Assembly: GCA_013398295.1 (NCBI GenBank)
Contig: VZSF01008493.1
Span: 868,882 to 932,881 of the forward strand
DNA length: 64,000 bases
Direction of reading: 5' to 3'
From: Chionis minor
Taxonomy: Eukaryota > Chordata > Aves > Charadriiformes > Chionididae
Part shown: positions 23,801-37,585 of the stretch, piece by piece
How positions within the stretch are numbered: position 1 is the stretch's first letter
Layout: every line of letters begins with the position of its first letter
Notes under the pieces: model-generated
The model's database searches: none
Told to the model about the DNA's origin: nothing
The model's input: the letters and a program-made list of their open reading frames with translations, nothing else
Made by a program: the position numbers and the translations under genes

Positions 23801-23920
23801 GGTTCGCTCTGACCTCTGACATCGCTCAGCAGCTCGCGTCCCTCTTTACGCCATTGTTTTTCCTGGAGGGTGTCTCTGCGCCACCGTGTGTTGGGGTGCA
23901 GTGTGCGCCCGTGCCTCGGG

Positions 23921-23940
23921 GATGGGATGGGATGGGATGG
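23921..23940. repeat. Pentanucleotide repeat (GATGG)4
   Basis: Four perfect tandem copies of GATGG in a locally GC-rich segment. It is a simple sequence repeat with no coding role seen. Confidence 0.95.
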
Positions 23941-26766
23941 TGTGGAGGGACACAGTGCTGCGAGGGCCAGGACAGGGCAGCGGGTGCCCTGGGAGGGCAG
24001 AATTGCGTTTCAGACACAGGGAGAAAAGGGCTGTTTGTTTGCTTGTTTTCCAGTTAATCAATTAAGAACACATTAAAGGTGGGGAGAAAAAAATTGCTGG
24101 GTTGGATCTGCCATGTAATTAATAAGAAAAAATATAGCCACACTAATTATATCTCTCAGACCTTTGGTTTTCTGAGCTGTGGTAGGTACCTCCTATGTGA
24201 AAGTCCCTTTCCTAGCGCAGGAGGAAACCGCAGAGCAGAGGTGATGTAGGGACAGGAGCCGGGGCGATGAGGGTGTTGGTCTGTCCAGCTCTGCTCACAT
24301 CAGACATGTGGTGAAACAGAGGAAAGTGGGAAGAAAGGGTCACTACCTGGATTTACACATTCCGTGGCAAAAGGGCTCAGCTGATGGTCATGGCTGACTG
24401 GCGTTGCAGCCAGGGACCGGAACCCTGGGTGGGAAAGCGCAGAGCAGAACGTGGTTCCTGTGCAGACTGAGGAGTCTGCTTTGAGGTTTGTGTTTGCTTT
24501 ATCATTTCACCCAAAAAGAGCATCCTGGTAATGACTGAGTGTTTTATTTTCTTTGTTGCTGTAGACACCGTCGTCAAGTCGCAGAGTTTGCTGTAAATAA
24601 ATCTACAGTAGAAAATGACATTTCTTTTCCCACAATATCAGTTTTCTGCCTCCTCTTTCTTTCCTATCTTTCAGGCGTTTCTTTTAGAAAAGCTGTTAAA
24701 GGTAAGTTTTGCAATGGACCTGGACTGACAATCACTTTAAACGCTGAAATGGGGCAGAAATACTGCTGGTGTGATGGTGTTTGGCTCCAGGTCGCCGCTG
24801 TACCTGTGCCACCACCTTGCTCTGCCTGCACGCTGGACAACCACTCCTTTCTGCAGGTAGTCTTTGTCACGGACCCGACCTTTAGCTCTCCTTGTAGCAA
24901 CAGAGGGTGTCACTGCTGTTTTAAGCTGCCGGGAGCCCAACGCATAGCTACAGAAAATAAATGGGGTATGAGCTGATTGATTTATCTGCATTTTCTAGCC
25001 TGGCAATTAGTTCTGCTTTTGGGAGGCAGAACCAAAGCAGCGAGCGCACTGTAATGCCAGATCAGAGCTGATAATGTATTCCTCCCTTCCTCGGTCCTTC
25101 GCTCACACAGACATCAGCCTATTAAGGAATAATCTCCCAAAGCATCAGCCGGCCTCAGCGAGGACCATCGCTGGCTGCACGGCGGCAGAGCGGAGCCTGG
25201 CCGGCGGCTGGAGACAGAGCGGGAAGCCACAGGTGCTGGGGACAGGAGGGAGGTGGCAGCAGGGGCTCGGAGTGGGTGGCCACCCGCCTGCCACACTCCG
25301 ACACGCAACGTGCTGCGCAGAGCTGGGGAGTCGCTGCTCTAACCTCACTTTTTGCCAAATTGCTCTGAAACACATTGACTGCCCAGATAGACTTTTCCGT
25401 GATCTTAAGTGCTAAGTGGCCCTAAGTGTAACGGAGCCCTGTGCTGGCAGATGGCGGTGTCTGCATGGGCTGCCCGAGGATGGGGCCAGCACGTGGCGTG
25501 TCCCGCGTTGGCTGCGTGTGACTGCTGAGTGTGAGGGCGGTGGGGAAACTGAGGCAGGTGGGACGTTGCTGACCTGGGAGCAGAGGTCGGGAAGTGGTGC
25601 CCACAGGTGCCGCTGGGTGCCTGAGAGCCCAGTGGTAGCACAGACACAGCAGTGGGCTCCCAGCCCGGGGGGTGTGGGGGCTTGGTGAGGGTGGGAGGAG
25701 AGCAGAGGGGCGGCTGCATCTCCCCCACCCCCATGCAGGCTGCGCCCCCTCTCCCTGCCTGCATGCTCCCTTCCTCTCCGTTTCTCGTGTGTGTAAGCTT
25801 ATCCCAGCCCTCAAGGGCGCTGAGAGGCAAACTCAGATGCTGCAATTCAAAGTTGCAGCACATCCGCCAGCATTCCTGCTGGGGGGCGTTTCGTGCCACC
25901 AGCCCAACCGCTCACCGCTGCGTCAGCTGGGAGTGCACAGGTAGGAGTGTAAAGTCGCAAGGAAGAGGAGACGCCAAGGAGAAGGCTGCTGCCAAGGCAG
26001 TCTCCCTGATCCGCCTGTAAAATTCCCTGCATTTGTGTCTCTGAGTGGCTTTTAATGGTATTTTTCTCTAAGGCAAAACAAGTAAGTTGAATCTGTGGTC
26101 TCTTTTACAAGCCTTTCTCATTCAGTCCAGTGGAATCAGTGTGGTGATTTTTTTTCACCCTGATGTGTCATTTACGTTTATCTTGCAGTTTGGGAGGGAA
26201 CTGTTTGTGTATGTACCAACTGAAAAGTAAGAACTGGAAACATTCCATCCATTTCCAAGGCACGCTCTAATCTTCTTAAGCCAGGACCAAGGAAGTCCTG
26301 TGAGCTCTTAACCAGCAAACAGTGCTTTGGTTACTAAAAATTAAAATCTCATCAAATCCATACTTGAGCACAGAGAAAAGACAGAGACTTTATCTTCCTC
26401 GTTGATTATTGCCTGCAGAAGGCATCCATTTGCCTGCACCGTTGCAGGAATGCACGTGTCTACACACTGTTTTGAGCTAGGGTACATCCCTTGGGGCGCG
26501 CTGGCGTGGTGGTCTCTAGGTCTGACTCTTTGCTGTGTGGAGGCGGCTCTGGACGTCCTGTGGGCAGGCAGTGACATCCGGCAGCTGCTCCCAGGCAGAT
26601 GTCCGAGCCATGGGGTGCCACCTGCACGTCTCCTGTGTCAGCCTCCCTGCCCAGGGCTGTCCTTAAGGACAGCACAGGGTAGAGCAAACCCGGCTCTGCT
26701 CACCTGCGAAAATCCCTTCCTCAAGGGATGCATCGGTAGCAGTACGATAGTGCACAGAAGAGGCTC

Positions 26767-26783
26767 TGTGTGTGTGTGTGTGT
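26767..26783. repeat. TG dinucleotide microsatellite
   Basis: Eight TG units plus T in intergenic DNA. Simple repeat. Confidence 0.93.
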
Positions 26784-27641
26784 AATTTCTCCAAAAAAAC
26801 CATGGCCAAAAATGCAAACAGCGGGAGTTTGCACAACGGACAGCCAGGGTATTACTCTGCTGAGGTGCTGCGTTTGTCTTGCCAGCTCAGAGATTCGTTA
26901 AAGGGTGCAGCGCTGTGATACTCTTCTTGAAACATCAGGGGCCTTTGGTGTGAAATACAGCTTTAATTAAATCTGACAGTGTGGCTTTCCTGTTGCTGCA
27001 GTCGATTCATCGATAGGAAGAGGGCAAACGCTGTGACAGGAGGCTTGGGATGATTCGTGGGCTGGTGCATGCTTATGTTTTGTTGAAATCACAAACACCT
27101 GCTAAGGCTGAAGCTTTATTAACGGACACCCTGTGAACTGCGGGGTCTTTGGGGTGGGCATAAGTAGAAGACAGTGGGTCGCAGGTGGCACGACTCCTGC
27201 TGACCGACCCAGTGCCACGTCAAGCCGTGTGGTTTTTATGTGATCTGGTCTTGGTGAAGCTCGGGTGACCGGAGGCCGGGTGAGAAAGCAGTGGCACAGT
27301 GGTGTCCGGCCTGCCTTCTATTCTCAGTGCTAGAGACACTTGCACTAAACATTGCCCGTGTCCCCTAACCCTCAGTAAGTAACGGCCAACGGAGCCAGCG
27401 ATGGCACAAAAGCAGTTTTTCAGGTTTGAAAGGCTGCTGCTGCACCCCCTGCCCTGGGAGCAGCTCGCGGCTTCTCCCCAGCACAGGTGCTGCTGCGTTG
27501 CTGCTCTCTGCGGTGAAGTTTTGCACTCCAGGTTGGCAGCCGCTGCGCCGCTGGTGGTTCTGGCTCAGCTTCCAGTGCTGGAGAGTCCAGGCGCTCTCCC
27601 GGTGCCGGCAGGACGTGGTCATGGCTGCAGGAAGCGAGGTA

Positions 27642-27760
27642 CATCACGGAATGGTTTGGGTTGGAAGAGGGACTTTGAAGACTGTCTGGTTCCACCCCCC
27701 TGCCGTGGGCAGGGACGTCTTCCACTAGCCCGGGTTGCTCCAAGCCCCGTCCAGTCTGGC
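27642..27760 (-). mobile_element. CR1 LINE, truncated 3' end (second copy)
   Basis: It carries the same signature as the copy at 17703: CACGGAATGGTTTGGGTTGG, a diverged GACTTTGAAGA segment, CCACCCCCCTGCC, GGGCAGGGACGTC, CACTAGCC and CCAAGCCCCGTCCAG. It is minus-strand and strongly 5'-truncated. It is closer to the avian consensus at its 3' tip than the first copy but more diverged inside. Confidence 0.9.
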
Positions 27761-30700
27761 AAAAAGAGCTGCTTTGTGCTAAAATTCAACCGGGAGGCAA
27801 CGGCAGCGTGGCTCCCTCCCACCTCGGGCATCCAGATGTGGTTTCTGGGAGCCACACAGGACCCCAGCCCACCCCTCCGCCTGTCCTTCGCTCTGTGCCC
27901 CGCAGGGACGGGGGGCTGCTGCTGCCCGGCAGCCCCTGCCCAAGGCTGGTGTGGGCTCAGCCCCAGAACCGTATATTTGCAGAGTTGAAACCACGCGGCC
28001 AAGTGTAAGAAAATGTAACAACTTCATTTTATAAAGATTTCCCCCTCCCTTCCCAAACGGATGCCTTCAGTTTTGGGGTTTTTTTTAAAAATAAGTCCAT
28101 TTAAAACAAATTCCTCTTTTGCAAGTTTAAACACCTCATCTTTCCTCGGAGAACAGCTCTAAATCATTTTATTTGCAAGCCCTAAGCAGGAATTTGTATT
28201 CATGGTAAGACATTTATTGAGTTAATTTATTTAAGGCTGGGGCATAATTTCTAATAAAGGAAGAATCTCCAGGCCCAGTGAAATTGTCTCCCTGATAGGG
28301 CATTAATATTTTAAGGGGTTATAATAATCTGTCAATTGATCTGTGTCTTTCAGGGAGTAGGTTAGCAGTTATTGATGAGTGCTGGGGTGAAGGATTATCT
28401 GAAATAGAGCGGCTGCTGTGCAGCCCCACGCCTGCCGCAGGGCCGCGTCGCCACGCCGGCTGCGAGGGGGCTCGAAAGGAGGCGGAAAAACAACCCGGTG
28501 CAAATCTGCAGGGTGGCGGCTGCTCCTGAAATCCCGGGATGCCTTCGCGCCGGTCGGGGATTCCCAGAGAGATGTGAAATGGGCGCTGCTCTGAGCGACG
28601 GGTGCTGGCACGTGTTCTGCAGGCGGCTTGTTCCTCTTGGCAGACAGTCTGATACTGATAACGGCTAAGAGACAAATAAATTGACAACTTACTACCTTAA
28701 TTTTGCTATTCTTAGAAATGGGAAACTTTTATGCAGTTTCTTGAGTGATATAAAGAGAAGTGGAAAAGCCCAAATGAAAAAAAAAAAAAACATTCCTGCT
28801 TAGTTTACTGCTGTATTAAACTGCATGTTGCACTACGGAACATGGTGCCGAATGGCCTTTAAAAAGAAGGTAACGCAAAAACGACTCCGGGTTAAATACC
28901 TCGAGGTGAGGCCTGTCTCGGGGAGGGGATGACGGGACCAGGGGGGCTGGGGTGGAGTTTGATGGGCATGTTCAAACCCTCCCAGCCCAGGCTGGGGGTA
29001 CTGAACTGCGGCAGCGCCCTGGGCAGGCAGGGGGATGACGAGAGCAAGGGGTGCCAAGCTGCCACCGAACTCTTGGCAAGAGCTGACGAACCTAAAAGGA
29101 TACCATGGCGCCTTCAAAGTCGGTCACCTCGTGTCAGGTATTTTGGGTGGACTAGCTTTTAAGTCCACTTGAGCTTTTAAGTTTTCTTATATCCCACACA
29201 GGCTCTGTGCTGGGCCACGCTCCGCTCCCAGGACACCGGCACACGGCTCTGTTGGTGCACGGAGCGAGCTGAAGGCAAGCAGCATGTGGGGCACTGGCTT
29301 GCAAATCCAGCTTTCTTTGTGGAGCTACTGTGGGCAAGTAAGTCAGGCTTTGTCAGCATTGTGTCTGCTGCCAATTATTGTCCAGAGGTGACTCTCTTCA
29401 TCTAATAAGCTCTCGGCAGCTGCAAGGTCACAGTCAACAGGCACACGGGGACCTGTCACTGCAGTCAGGTAATCCTGCCGTGCCAAAGCATTGTCACACC
29501 TTTAAAAGTGGTGTAAAGAAAAGTAAATTGTCCTTACTAAGCTGCGATGGCCTCTTGCAGGTGTGTTCACTGGCTTTAAGGTTTTATTTATTCATATATC
29601 CATTATTCCTCTTAATAGGTAGGAGGATTTATCTACTAAAAGCTACATTCTACTCCGAGTCAAATGTTGGCACTTTGTGTTTCTATGTGCATGGCTTTAT
29701 AGTGGATATTGAATATTTATTGGGGAAAAATGAACATTGGCGTGGAAGGACGTGCAGCTGCAGTGCAGGTTTGTGCTGCCCACAAGAACACAACAGATGC
29801 GTTGGTGAAAAAGTGGGCCATGGAGGCATTCGAGTGGTTACGTGGCTGGTTTTCCCCTGAAACTCACCGTGGTGAGGAGCATTTCACCACCCTACAGAAA
29901 TTCAGACAAATCTTTGTTTAAGATGAATGATTATGTCTGAGCTCCTTGGGGCCCCAGCTCTTTTTTTTTTTTTTTCTTATGTGCTCATTTGTCAGTGCGT
30001 TGTCAAGCCCTCAGTTAACGAGTTCCTGGCAGCAATAGTCACCCTTACTCCCTCCCTTCCACCAGGCCGGCTCCGCTCCCCTCCTCGGCGAGGCGCTGCT
30101 GAGGCCGGTACACCAGCACACTGCACCACCCAGCTGCTCCACAGAGGCAAACACAAAATAAAATTGCTTCTGTCTGTCGCTCCTTTCCTCCTCCGAGAGG
30201 TTGGTGAATCCCTCCTGCTTTTCCTCCGGGAGGGGTGGGCCAGGGCACGTAGCAATTGCTCGACCTCATCACATTAATTTCTTCACAGCCCCGCGGGTCC
30301 GCCTGCAGCGCACGCCTCCGGAGAGGGCACAGGACGCCCTGCGATGGAGGCCAGCCGGCAGCCTGCTGCGAGGGAAACTGCTTCCCCTGCTCCTGGCCCT
30401 CAAAGAGGACCAAGGAAAGCAATCCAGAATGACCCGGTGCAGCTGCAGGCTTCTTACTTTACATTCACCTGTTGCCTGGAAGTTTGGAAGAAAATTTTCC
30501 ACCCGTTCGCTGTGGACTTTATGGCTGTGTGTCTGCTGTGGCCTTTTGGTGCATCAGCTCTGCCCGTGCTCTGACAGAATGCAAAAATAATCAGAAACAA
30601 AACGTCTGATGTATTTTCTCTCTGTATTCCTTTATTTTAGCTTTGTCCCCGTCCAATTACTCTCTAAATGACATGCTCGTTCTTTCCAAATTCTGCTCCC

Positions 30701-33700
30701 ATGAGAATCTTTCCATAAACGTTACCTTTTATTTCCCATTTCCTCCTCTCGCACATCCAGAACTGAGCAGAGAACTCAGTAAACTCCTCAGTAAACCACC
30801 TCTGCTTTACTTCTCATTAGTGTAACGAGTACCTACAGTCGTTATCCTGCTCTTCGCATGGACAGTTGGGTAGGTACTTGGGGTGCAGCTGTGTGTCCCG
30901 CGAGGCAGTTAATCTTGTGTGTGCTTGCCGCAGCCGACAGGAACAGGAATAGTTATGTCTTGCATAAAATACCTGCACATACACAATGGAGGAGACTCAG
31001 CCTGCCAAGGTGGGAGGGACCGCAGCTACAGCATTACAATTACAGGGTTGGCAAGTAGAGAGCAAAATCATAGAAAGCAACGCTGCGGGGCTTGTGAGCC
31101 GCCTGCCCGCCCGCCCGTGCGAGGAGGGGAGCTGAGCTTCCCGCAGCCAGTCCTGGATCCCTGCCGGCACCCAGGGAATGGAACCTGAAGTCGCTGCCCA
31201 GTGTGACTGAGCACAGACAGCTGTGAGCTCGCCCAGCTGCAGGGGACTGACGATCGCAGGCAAGTGTAGATCGGAGCTAGAGCTGGGATCTAGTGCAGGA
31301 GGAAAAGGGCTGCCTGGAGTGTGCTAAATTTCTGTATAAAAATGCAGTTAGTTATAAATTTTATGTACGTTGTATTTGCTCAAACAGAGCACATGAATTG
31401 ACCATACAAAAGCCAAACTTGACGTTGTGGAGGAGGAATTTGTTTCATGTAAGTAAATCTCAGAAACCTTCCTTTTGATGTAATTTAAGCCTTTCTGTGT
31501 GCGTTTCAAGAGCTCAGCCCTGCATGCTGCAGGTGGAGCAGTGTACCATGTTGGGGGGGCACATGTGAGCACGCACTGCCACTTCCCAGGAGCAGCTTGA
31601 AGGACAAGAGTTTGCACCTTGACAACAGAAATGCGTCGCTTGGGCACGGTTTTAACATTCTTACGTACGGACTGAATCTAATTTTATGTAAACCCTTCCC
31701 GTATCTTGGAGTTGCTTCTGACTTTTCACTGGAATAAGACAGGCAGGAATCAGGCCTGCGGTTTATGGGGTGTCGTGTAAATAACAGGCCTGGTTTTCTC
31801 TGAGACTGAGCAGTTCTGTGGGCAAGTCTGTACAGAAACGGGTGTGCCGCTCATCGTACCAGCGCGTGCGAAATCGGGAGCGGGCTCTATTTTTGAGTCA
31901 CCCAGGGTGGGTTTGTCCCACACAGCCTGGGACTCTCTCCGGGCGGTCACTGATGGCCTGTAGGTGCAGGCGCTGCTCCCTACGCAGCGCTCGGGGTCCG
32001 CCGTGCGCTGAAACGCAGCGAGGGTTGTCTCCAGCAAGCACAGGCGCGTGCTACAGCCTCAGCGCATCACCTCGGCAATGCCTGCCCTTTCTGGAATCAA
32101 GGGGTAATTTGTCCTGTGATGTAAGCACAGTGACGTGGATGGAAAGAAGCTATTTTTTACCACAAAAGCAGAAGTTCACCAAAGTTCTTGAAGGATTTCT
32201 ACAAGTATCGTGAATTCACCTGTTAAACTGTCCACGATTCCAGGTAACCACTCAAAGCAACAGAAAGAAACAAAAAGCAGAATAAAGCAGCGTGTGTCCG
32301 TCACCGACAGCTCTTGGCGTGGTGTCACGCCCTGCCACAGCCAGCACGTGCCTTGCTGGGGCCTGGCTTCCCACAGCGTCTGCCTTGAGACGTGCCTCCT
32401 GCTCTTCCAGGCAAAAACCAGGCCAACAAATGACCTTCTAGACTGGGTCAAATTGTTAGACAACCTGGCTGAATTCAGATTTTCTCAAACAGGGAAACCA
32501 GCAGGGCAGAAAAAGATGCGGTTCCAACCAAAAAAGAAACTGAGGTTTTAACAGAATACAAAAACAAGACCTGAGTCAATATGAGACATTCCGTTCAACT
32601 CAAAATGATGTGCTTTGTTTGACCTTCTCTTACTTAATAGACTTGAAGTTTTTTCTCCATTTCTTGTTTTAGTCAGAAAATATTGTAAGCAAAAAGATTT
32701 TTTTGAAGCTAAAAGATCAGAAACAATTAATTTCTACATTACTCACTGTTGGTACAGGCGCTGCTTCCAGGTTCTCCCATCCCCTTTTACTCCTTCAGTC
32801 TCCAAATGTCCCTTTTTGTCCTGACAAGCTGAGGAGTGAGCACCTGTATCTTTTGGCACGTGACGGGATTCCACTGGCTCATTAGTTCTGTAATAATGGG
32901 ATTCGTTCTGTAGAAATTGATTTCAGTGTCAAATAACTAAGGTTTTCTATAAGAGTAGCTTGCATAAAAATATTGCACGAAAAAGTTTCCTGGTTGTTAA
33001 CTGCATTCTTTTCCTTGCAGTTGTTTCAGATTTTCTCCTGATCTGCCCAAACAGATTTTCAACATTCAAAAATTAAAAAGAATAGCAAATAATTTTTTTT
33101 TTTTTTATTTGGGGAAGAACAAGCTTTAAAGTTTGGGGTTTTTTTTTAAAAAAAAAAAAGTATTTCAAGTTTAAAGTTGAGGAAATTGAGAGGCAAATCG
33201 TTTTACACCAACTGAAAATGAAATTTGATTGGTCAAATGATTTGTTTGGTCAGTAAGTTAAAACTTGAACAGCTCTCACAATAAATCATCAGAATACCTG
33301 ACTCGTTCGCAGCAGCTGTCACGCCATGAACCTTTCCTTACAAAATCCCCTGCCCAGGCACATCCCCAAAGTAGTTGTTTTTCAAGCTTAGAAAACTGCT
33401 CATATGTTGGGCTGAGCAGAGGGAAAAAAGAAGCATTAAAAAAGGGAAGACGGGATTATATCTGTCTTAAATCACTCAAAACCTCCTCTAGATAAATGAC
33501 TATATTGACCTTGAGGTGACATTTTGGCAAAGCCAGTGAAGTGTGATCCTAGGGCGTATGATGCTTTTTGCCTTTTTCATCGTGCTGTAATTGTATTTGG
33601 CAACTTTTGCATTCGTCAGTGGCTGAAGCAAGCTCAGAATGGTGCAGCCACGAGGTCGGTTGTGAAGCTGGAAGCTCCTGGTGACGGTGTAGTGATGCTT

Positions 33701-36700
33701 TCTCCTGGGAAAGCTATTCCTTAGGAGTGACTACAGGAAGCAAAAGGGGAGTCCCTGGCTCTGCCCGGCCTCTCTCCGTAGCGCCATTCCTGTGTGCTGG
33801 CTGTGTTGACCCTGAATGAGGAATGGGCCTGGGCAGAGGAAAGGTTGGGAAAGTGCTGCTAGGGCTGTGCTGTTCCTCCAGGAGAGCCGAGACGTGGCAA
33901 AGCCAAATGATCGTCGCTCCCCCTCTGAGATGAAAGTAAGTGTCCTCGTATGTTGTCTGTCAAACCTTGTCCTGGGAATCAAAGCACTTGTGAAAACGCC
34001 CCAGTGAAAATGGTTGCCCAAAATTTCCAGATATGGTCTCGCTTGTGTTTGGTTCGCAAGGCGGAGGTTTCAGGTGCGAGGGTGTCCCGGGTGCTGCGGG
34101 TCTGCCCAAGGACCTGGCGTGTGGGACGCAGGCTGCCCTTGCATTGCCCCTGCCTGCAGCACAAGCAGCCCGGGGTGTTTCCTGCAGAGCTTTCACTTAC
34201 AGCGCAAGGGAAATAGACAAATTATGCCTCAGTTCATAATGAGAATCTGAACTTCGTGTAATAAATAGAGGCGACACCTAAATGGGCAAATTAAATGGGC
34301 TCTGTTTTTGTTTCAGCATTTATCGTGTTTTCTCTAACTTGCCTAGCCAGGTTTTATGCTGAGACGCGTGCGTGCCTCTGTGGCATGTTCTGCACTCAGA
34401 GCAACTTGGCTCTAGTAAAATCTGACCTTGTGAATTATTACCCGAAGCTGAGTGCACTGGTCATACGGGTTTGGTCCTCTGGGTGGCTTTGCAGATTCCC
34501 GGAAACGCTCCTCTTGCCTGGCATTGGGATGTCATCAGCCAGTAGAAAATCGGAAAATATGCTGACCTTCTGCTCTGCAGCGAGACAGGGGCGGTGCTTT
34601 CAGAGGTGAAGGGGTAGGCAAGGCAGGGCTCCCCTGGCAGTTCCCCAGTGCTGGAGAGGAAGGAGCCTGTTGCTGCGGGTTTCCCTGGCAGCAGTGCAAA
34701 GGAGCCAGGGTGCCCCGAGAGGCGACAGCGTACACCTCTGCCTCCCACCCCATCCCCTATAAACGGAATTACTGAAGCTGCCAGCCATTTTTTTCCTCCT
34801 TTTGTGTTTCCACTCTTACCACCCCTTCAAAGGCAGAGGAATAAAGCAGAATAAGGAAGCACAGACTGAGCTGTAGTGGAGACACATGCTGCTGTCGCTG
34901 CTTGCTGCAAAGAAGTGTTATTGCATGAAATTCTCTGGAAGCCAATGTAGGCTTCCACAGAGGACTCAAGCTGGATCTATTTTATATAACACTCGTACCT
35001 TTGTGTAATTTTCACAGCTAATAGGGAGAACACAGATGTGAGTGAGTAAGCTGCTATGTTCTTGAGGTTTTCATTATCTGAGTCTACATAATGAATGATT
35101 TTTACATGATTTTGGCACTGGAAGCAATCTCTCCACCAGTTGTACCAGTACTGCTATCGGGACTACTGCTGTTCTGGTACCGTCTATGCCATGCTTTCAC
35201 TGACCAGACCAAAACGTCCAGTTTAAACAGCATTTAATGTTTGGGTTTTTTTCTATTGCAGTAAACTGAAATCCTTTACTGGGCAGAGAAACAGAAATAC
35301 ACAATCTTATAATAATTTCTTCCCAGTATACTGTACTAACGAAGCTGGTAACCTCTGATGAAAGCTCCTGCACAATAAAAGCAGAATTGCAATTGTATCA
35401 AGTGATACAATTAAGAATAAAGAGATGCTTTGGTTACATTCAGCTCTGGGCACGCGCCTCACCTTTTTTTTTTTGCCCATGAGTACTTCGGTACGCCTAG
35501 GTTCTAGCTCTGTTAGGTACTTGCAGATCTTTCACTGCCTCGCAATCTTTGAGGCATTTATCTCCACAGCCATCCTCTGAAGGAGGATAAGATTTTCCTT
35601 CTTTTGCAGAGAATTAGCTGAGTCACAAGAAATTTAAGCTGTGCCGTTCACGCAGGTCTGCGGCAGCACCAGCAGCTATAAATTGATCCGAGTCAGTTTG
35701 TTTCAGCTGTCTTCACTGGCTGGCGGTAGCACACTTTATTTCCATTAACTAAAGACAAGGCAGGGTCCCAAGAAGGGTTTTTACTACATAAAAAGTCTCC
35801 ATCCGTTAGTCAGTCATCAAAATAAATAGAATTTGGCTTGCTTTTTTCAAAATAAGGTCTTGGTAACTAGGATCTGATGCTAGAATGCAAGCAACCACAG
35901 CCCCTGTGTGAGACAGATGCTCGTGAAGGATGCTCACGAGGGGCTGTTCCTCAGCTGAAGTTCATGAATTCTCATACTTTAACTAAATGCTAATTTGCAG
36001 AATTATCCTTTCTTCCTCAAAGTTCTTTAAACTGTCTGGACTCATCTTTCTTTGCCATCAATGCTGTGGTCCGTCATTGCTGTGAGCAGGCAAATAACTC
36101 TCTAGCCCTGCATGATCACCTTATAGTGAAGAGTGCTTGATAACGACTGGAAATGGCTGGACGTTGTGTTCAGAGAAAGGGCTTGAAGTGCAAAGCCTTG
36201 TTAGGAATTCAGATTTTAGACAGATATTGGAGCATATTTTATTTTTAAAGACATCTTTTCTCCAGCGGGATGCTCTGCGTTTGTGGTGTTTGACCGTTCA
36301 GGTGTTTTACTGGTTCCATATGGGCCAAGATGTTCTCTTTGCCTGGAGCCCTACTGTCCCACAGCACAGCACCAGTGCTGTGGTGAACTACTGCAGGAAG
36401 CAGCTAACCCAAGCAGGAAATTCCTGATATTTGGGTTACTATGGAACAGCCGGGTTTGAAGTTGAGGCCCTAACTGCTGCGCATGATGAGAAGGGCACTG
36501 AGTCTGAAGCTGGGATCTTGCTCTCACTGGTGCCGAGGCACAAGGACAATTTGCATAGTTACTCCCAATTTGTTAGAGTATAACAAAGAGGAAAACTCAC
36601 ATTTGTCCAAGAATGATGTTGGCTGTCCAGTATCTGCAGGAAAACTCTGACTCAGGGTACGCTTCAAATACCGTGTTGGAGCTGGTGGAGCAGAGTTGTG

Positions 36701-37585
36701 CTGCCAGCTCAAACTAACGATGGCCAACTAACGATCTCCCCTCGGCAGCCGGGGCAGCCGTACTCGCCAGCCCATCCTGCAGCCGCCTGCTGTGGCCACA
36801 CACGTCAGGCCCACGGCAGAGCGCTGTCGACGCGCTCCAGGAAAGGGGTGCAACTGATGCAGCACTTCGGGCAAGGAGCAAAAATGCAGAGTGGAGCAGC
36901 GCTCAGTTAAGAGTCACCCGTTGTGGCTCCTGCTCCAAGGCCAGCACGAGCCCATGAGACTCCTGGGCCAGAAGCCAAGATTTGGTTCCACTCCCAGAAA
37001 AGTCAACGAAACCCATTTGAAGTGGAATGATTTCATCCGGTACTGCATGCTGAGTGACTTCCAACGTTATTATTAATAGCCTGTGTTTATCCCAGGTACG
37101 AGCTAATGGAGCACAGAGCTACAGCGTTTCTGCCCAGCTGATCAGCGGAGCCCGGGATGAAAAAATGCTGAATCTGTCATATGTGGGCAGGGTCTCACTT
37201 GGCTACAGAGTCTGACTGCTTTAACATTTTTCTGTTTACTAAATCCCTTCCCGTGGTGCCGTTCTCAACATCAGCTAATCACTATCGCTTACTGAAAGCA
37301 GAAAAGCCCTACCTAAAACAAAGTGTCAGCTAAAATTCGGTGACCCTGTCAAGGACTTCAGGACCGGAGTTATCACTAGTGTCTTTTACGTGGAAATTGT
37401 TAAGATAGCACGGTGCTGAGACATGACACAAGCTAGAAAAAAGGACAGGAGCCACGATGTGTTGGGAATGTTAAACATCACACGGTGTGCAGTTTTGACT
37501 GCAGGATTTCTTTTCCCTGTCCCCTTCCCTTAAAATATTTTTTTTCTTGAACCGCAAAACTTTGCCTTTCTTTTCTGTTTCACAG
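27761..37585. other. Intergenic DNA upstream of GABRP coding exons
   Basis: No protein gene recognised. A GC-rich patch at about 28.4-28.6 kb contains several CpGs. A low-complexity AT-rich block at 28.03-28.36 kb resembles conserved non-coding sequence. Homopolymers occur at 28777-28790 (A), 29961-29975 (T) and 33087-33160 (T and A runs with flanking CTTTAAA inverted arms). The 5' untranslated exon(s) and promoter of GABRP probably lie somewhere in the right part of this stretch, but I cannot place them. Confidence 0.55.

Larger units (their letters stand above)
17849..27641. other. Intergenic DNA, central part
   Basis: No gene recognised. It holds a pair of diverged repeat blocks (about 20150-20265 and 20560-20690), a probable MIR relic (23731-23800), a GATGG pentamer repeat (23921-23940) and a TG microsatellite (26767-26783). 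From about 24.2 kb GC content rises, and at 25.1-26.0 kb both strands carry overlapping open frames up to 164 codons with Pro/Ser/His-rich translations typical of GC-rich non-coding DNA. Confidence 0.6.

Noticed and set aside
25405..25899. 164-codon minus-strand frame and overlapping frames on both strands
   Set aside because: Low-complexity Pro/Ser/His-rich translation, with similar-length frames in several overlapping registers. This is typical of GC-rich non-coding DNA.
27401..27988. 195-codon plus-strand frame
   Set aside because: It runs straight through a CR1 LINE relic, so it cannot be a conserved gene as read. No family match.
35677..35683. TATAAAT as a possible GABRP promoter TATA box
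   Set aside because: The position is plausible, 1.9 kb upstream of the signal exon. However, no convincing first exon with a donor follows it, and similar motifs are common in AT-rich DNA.
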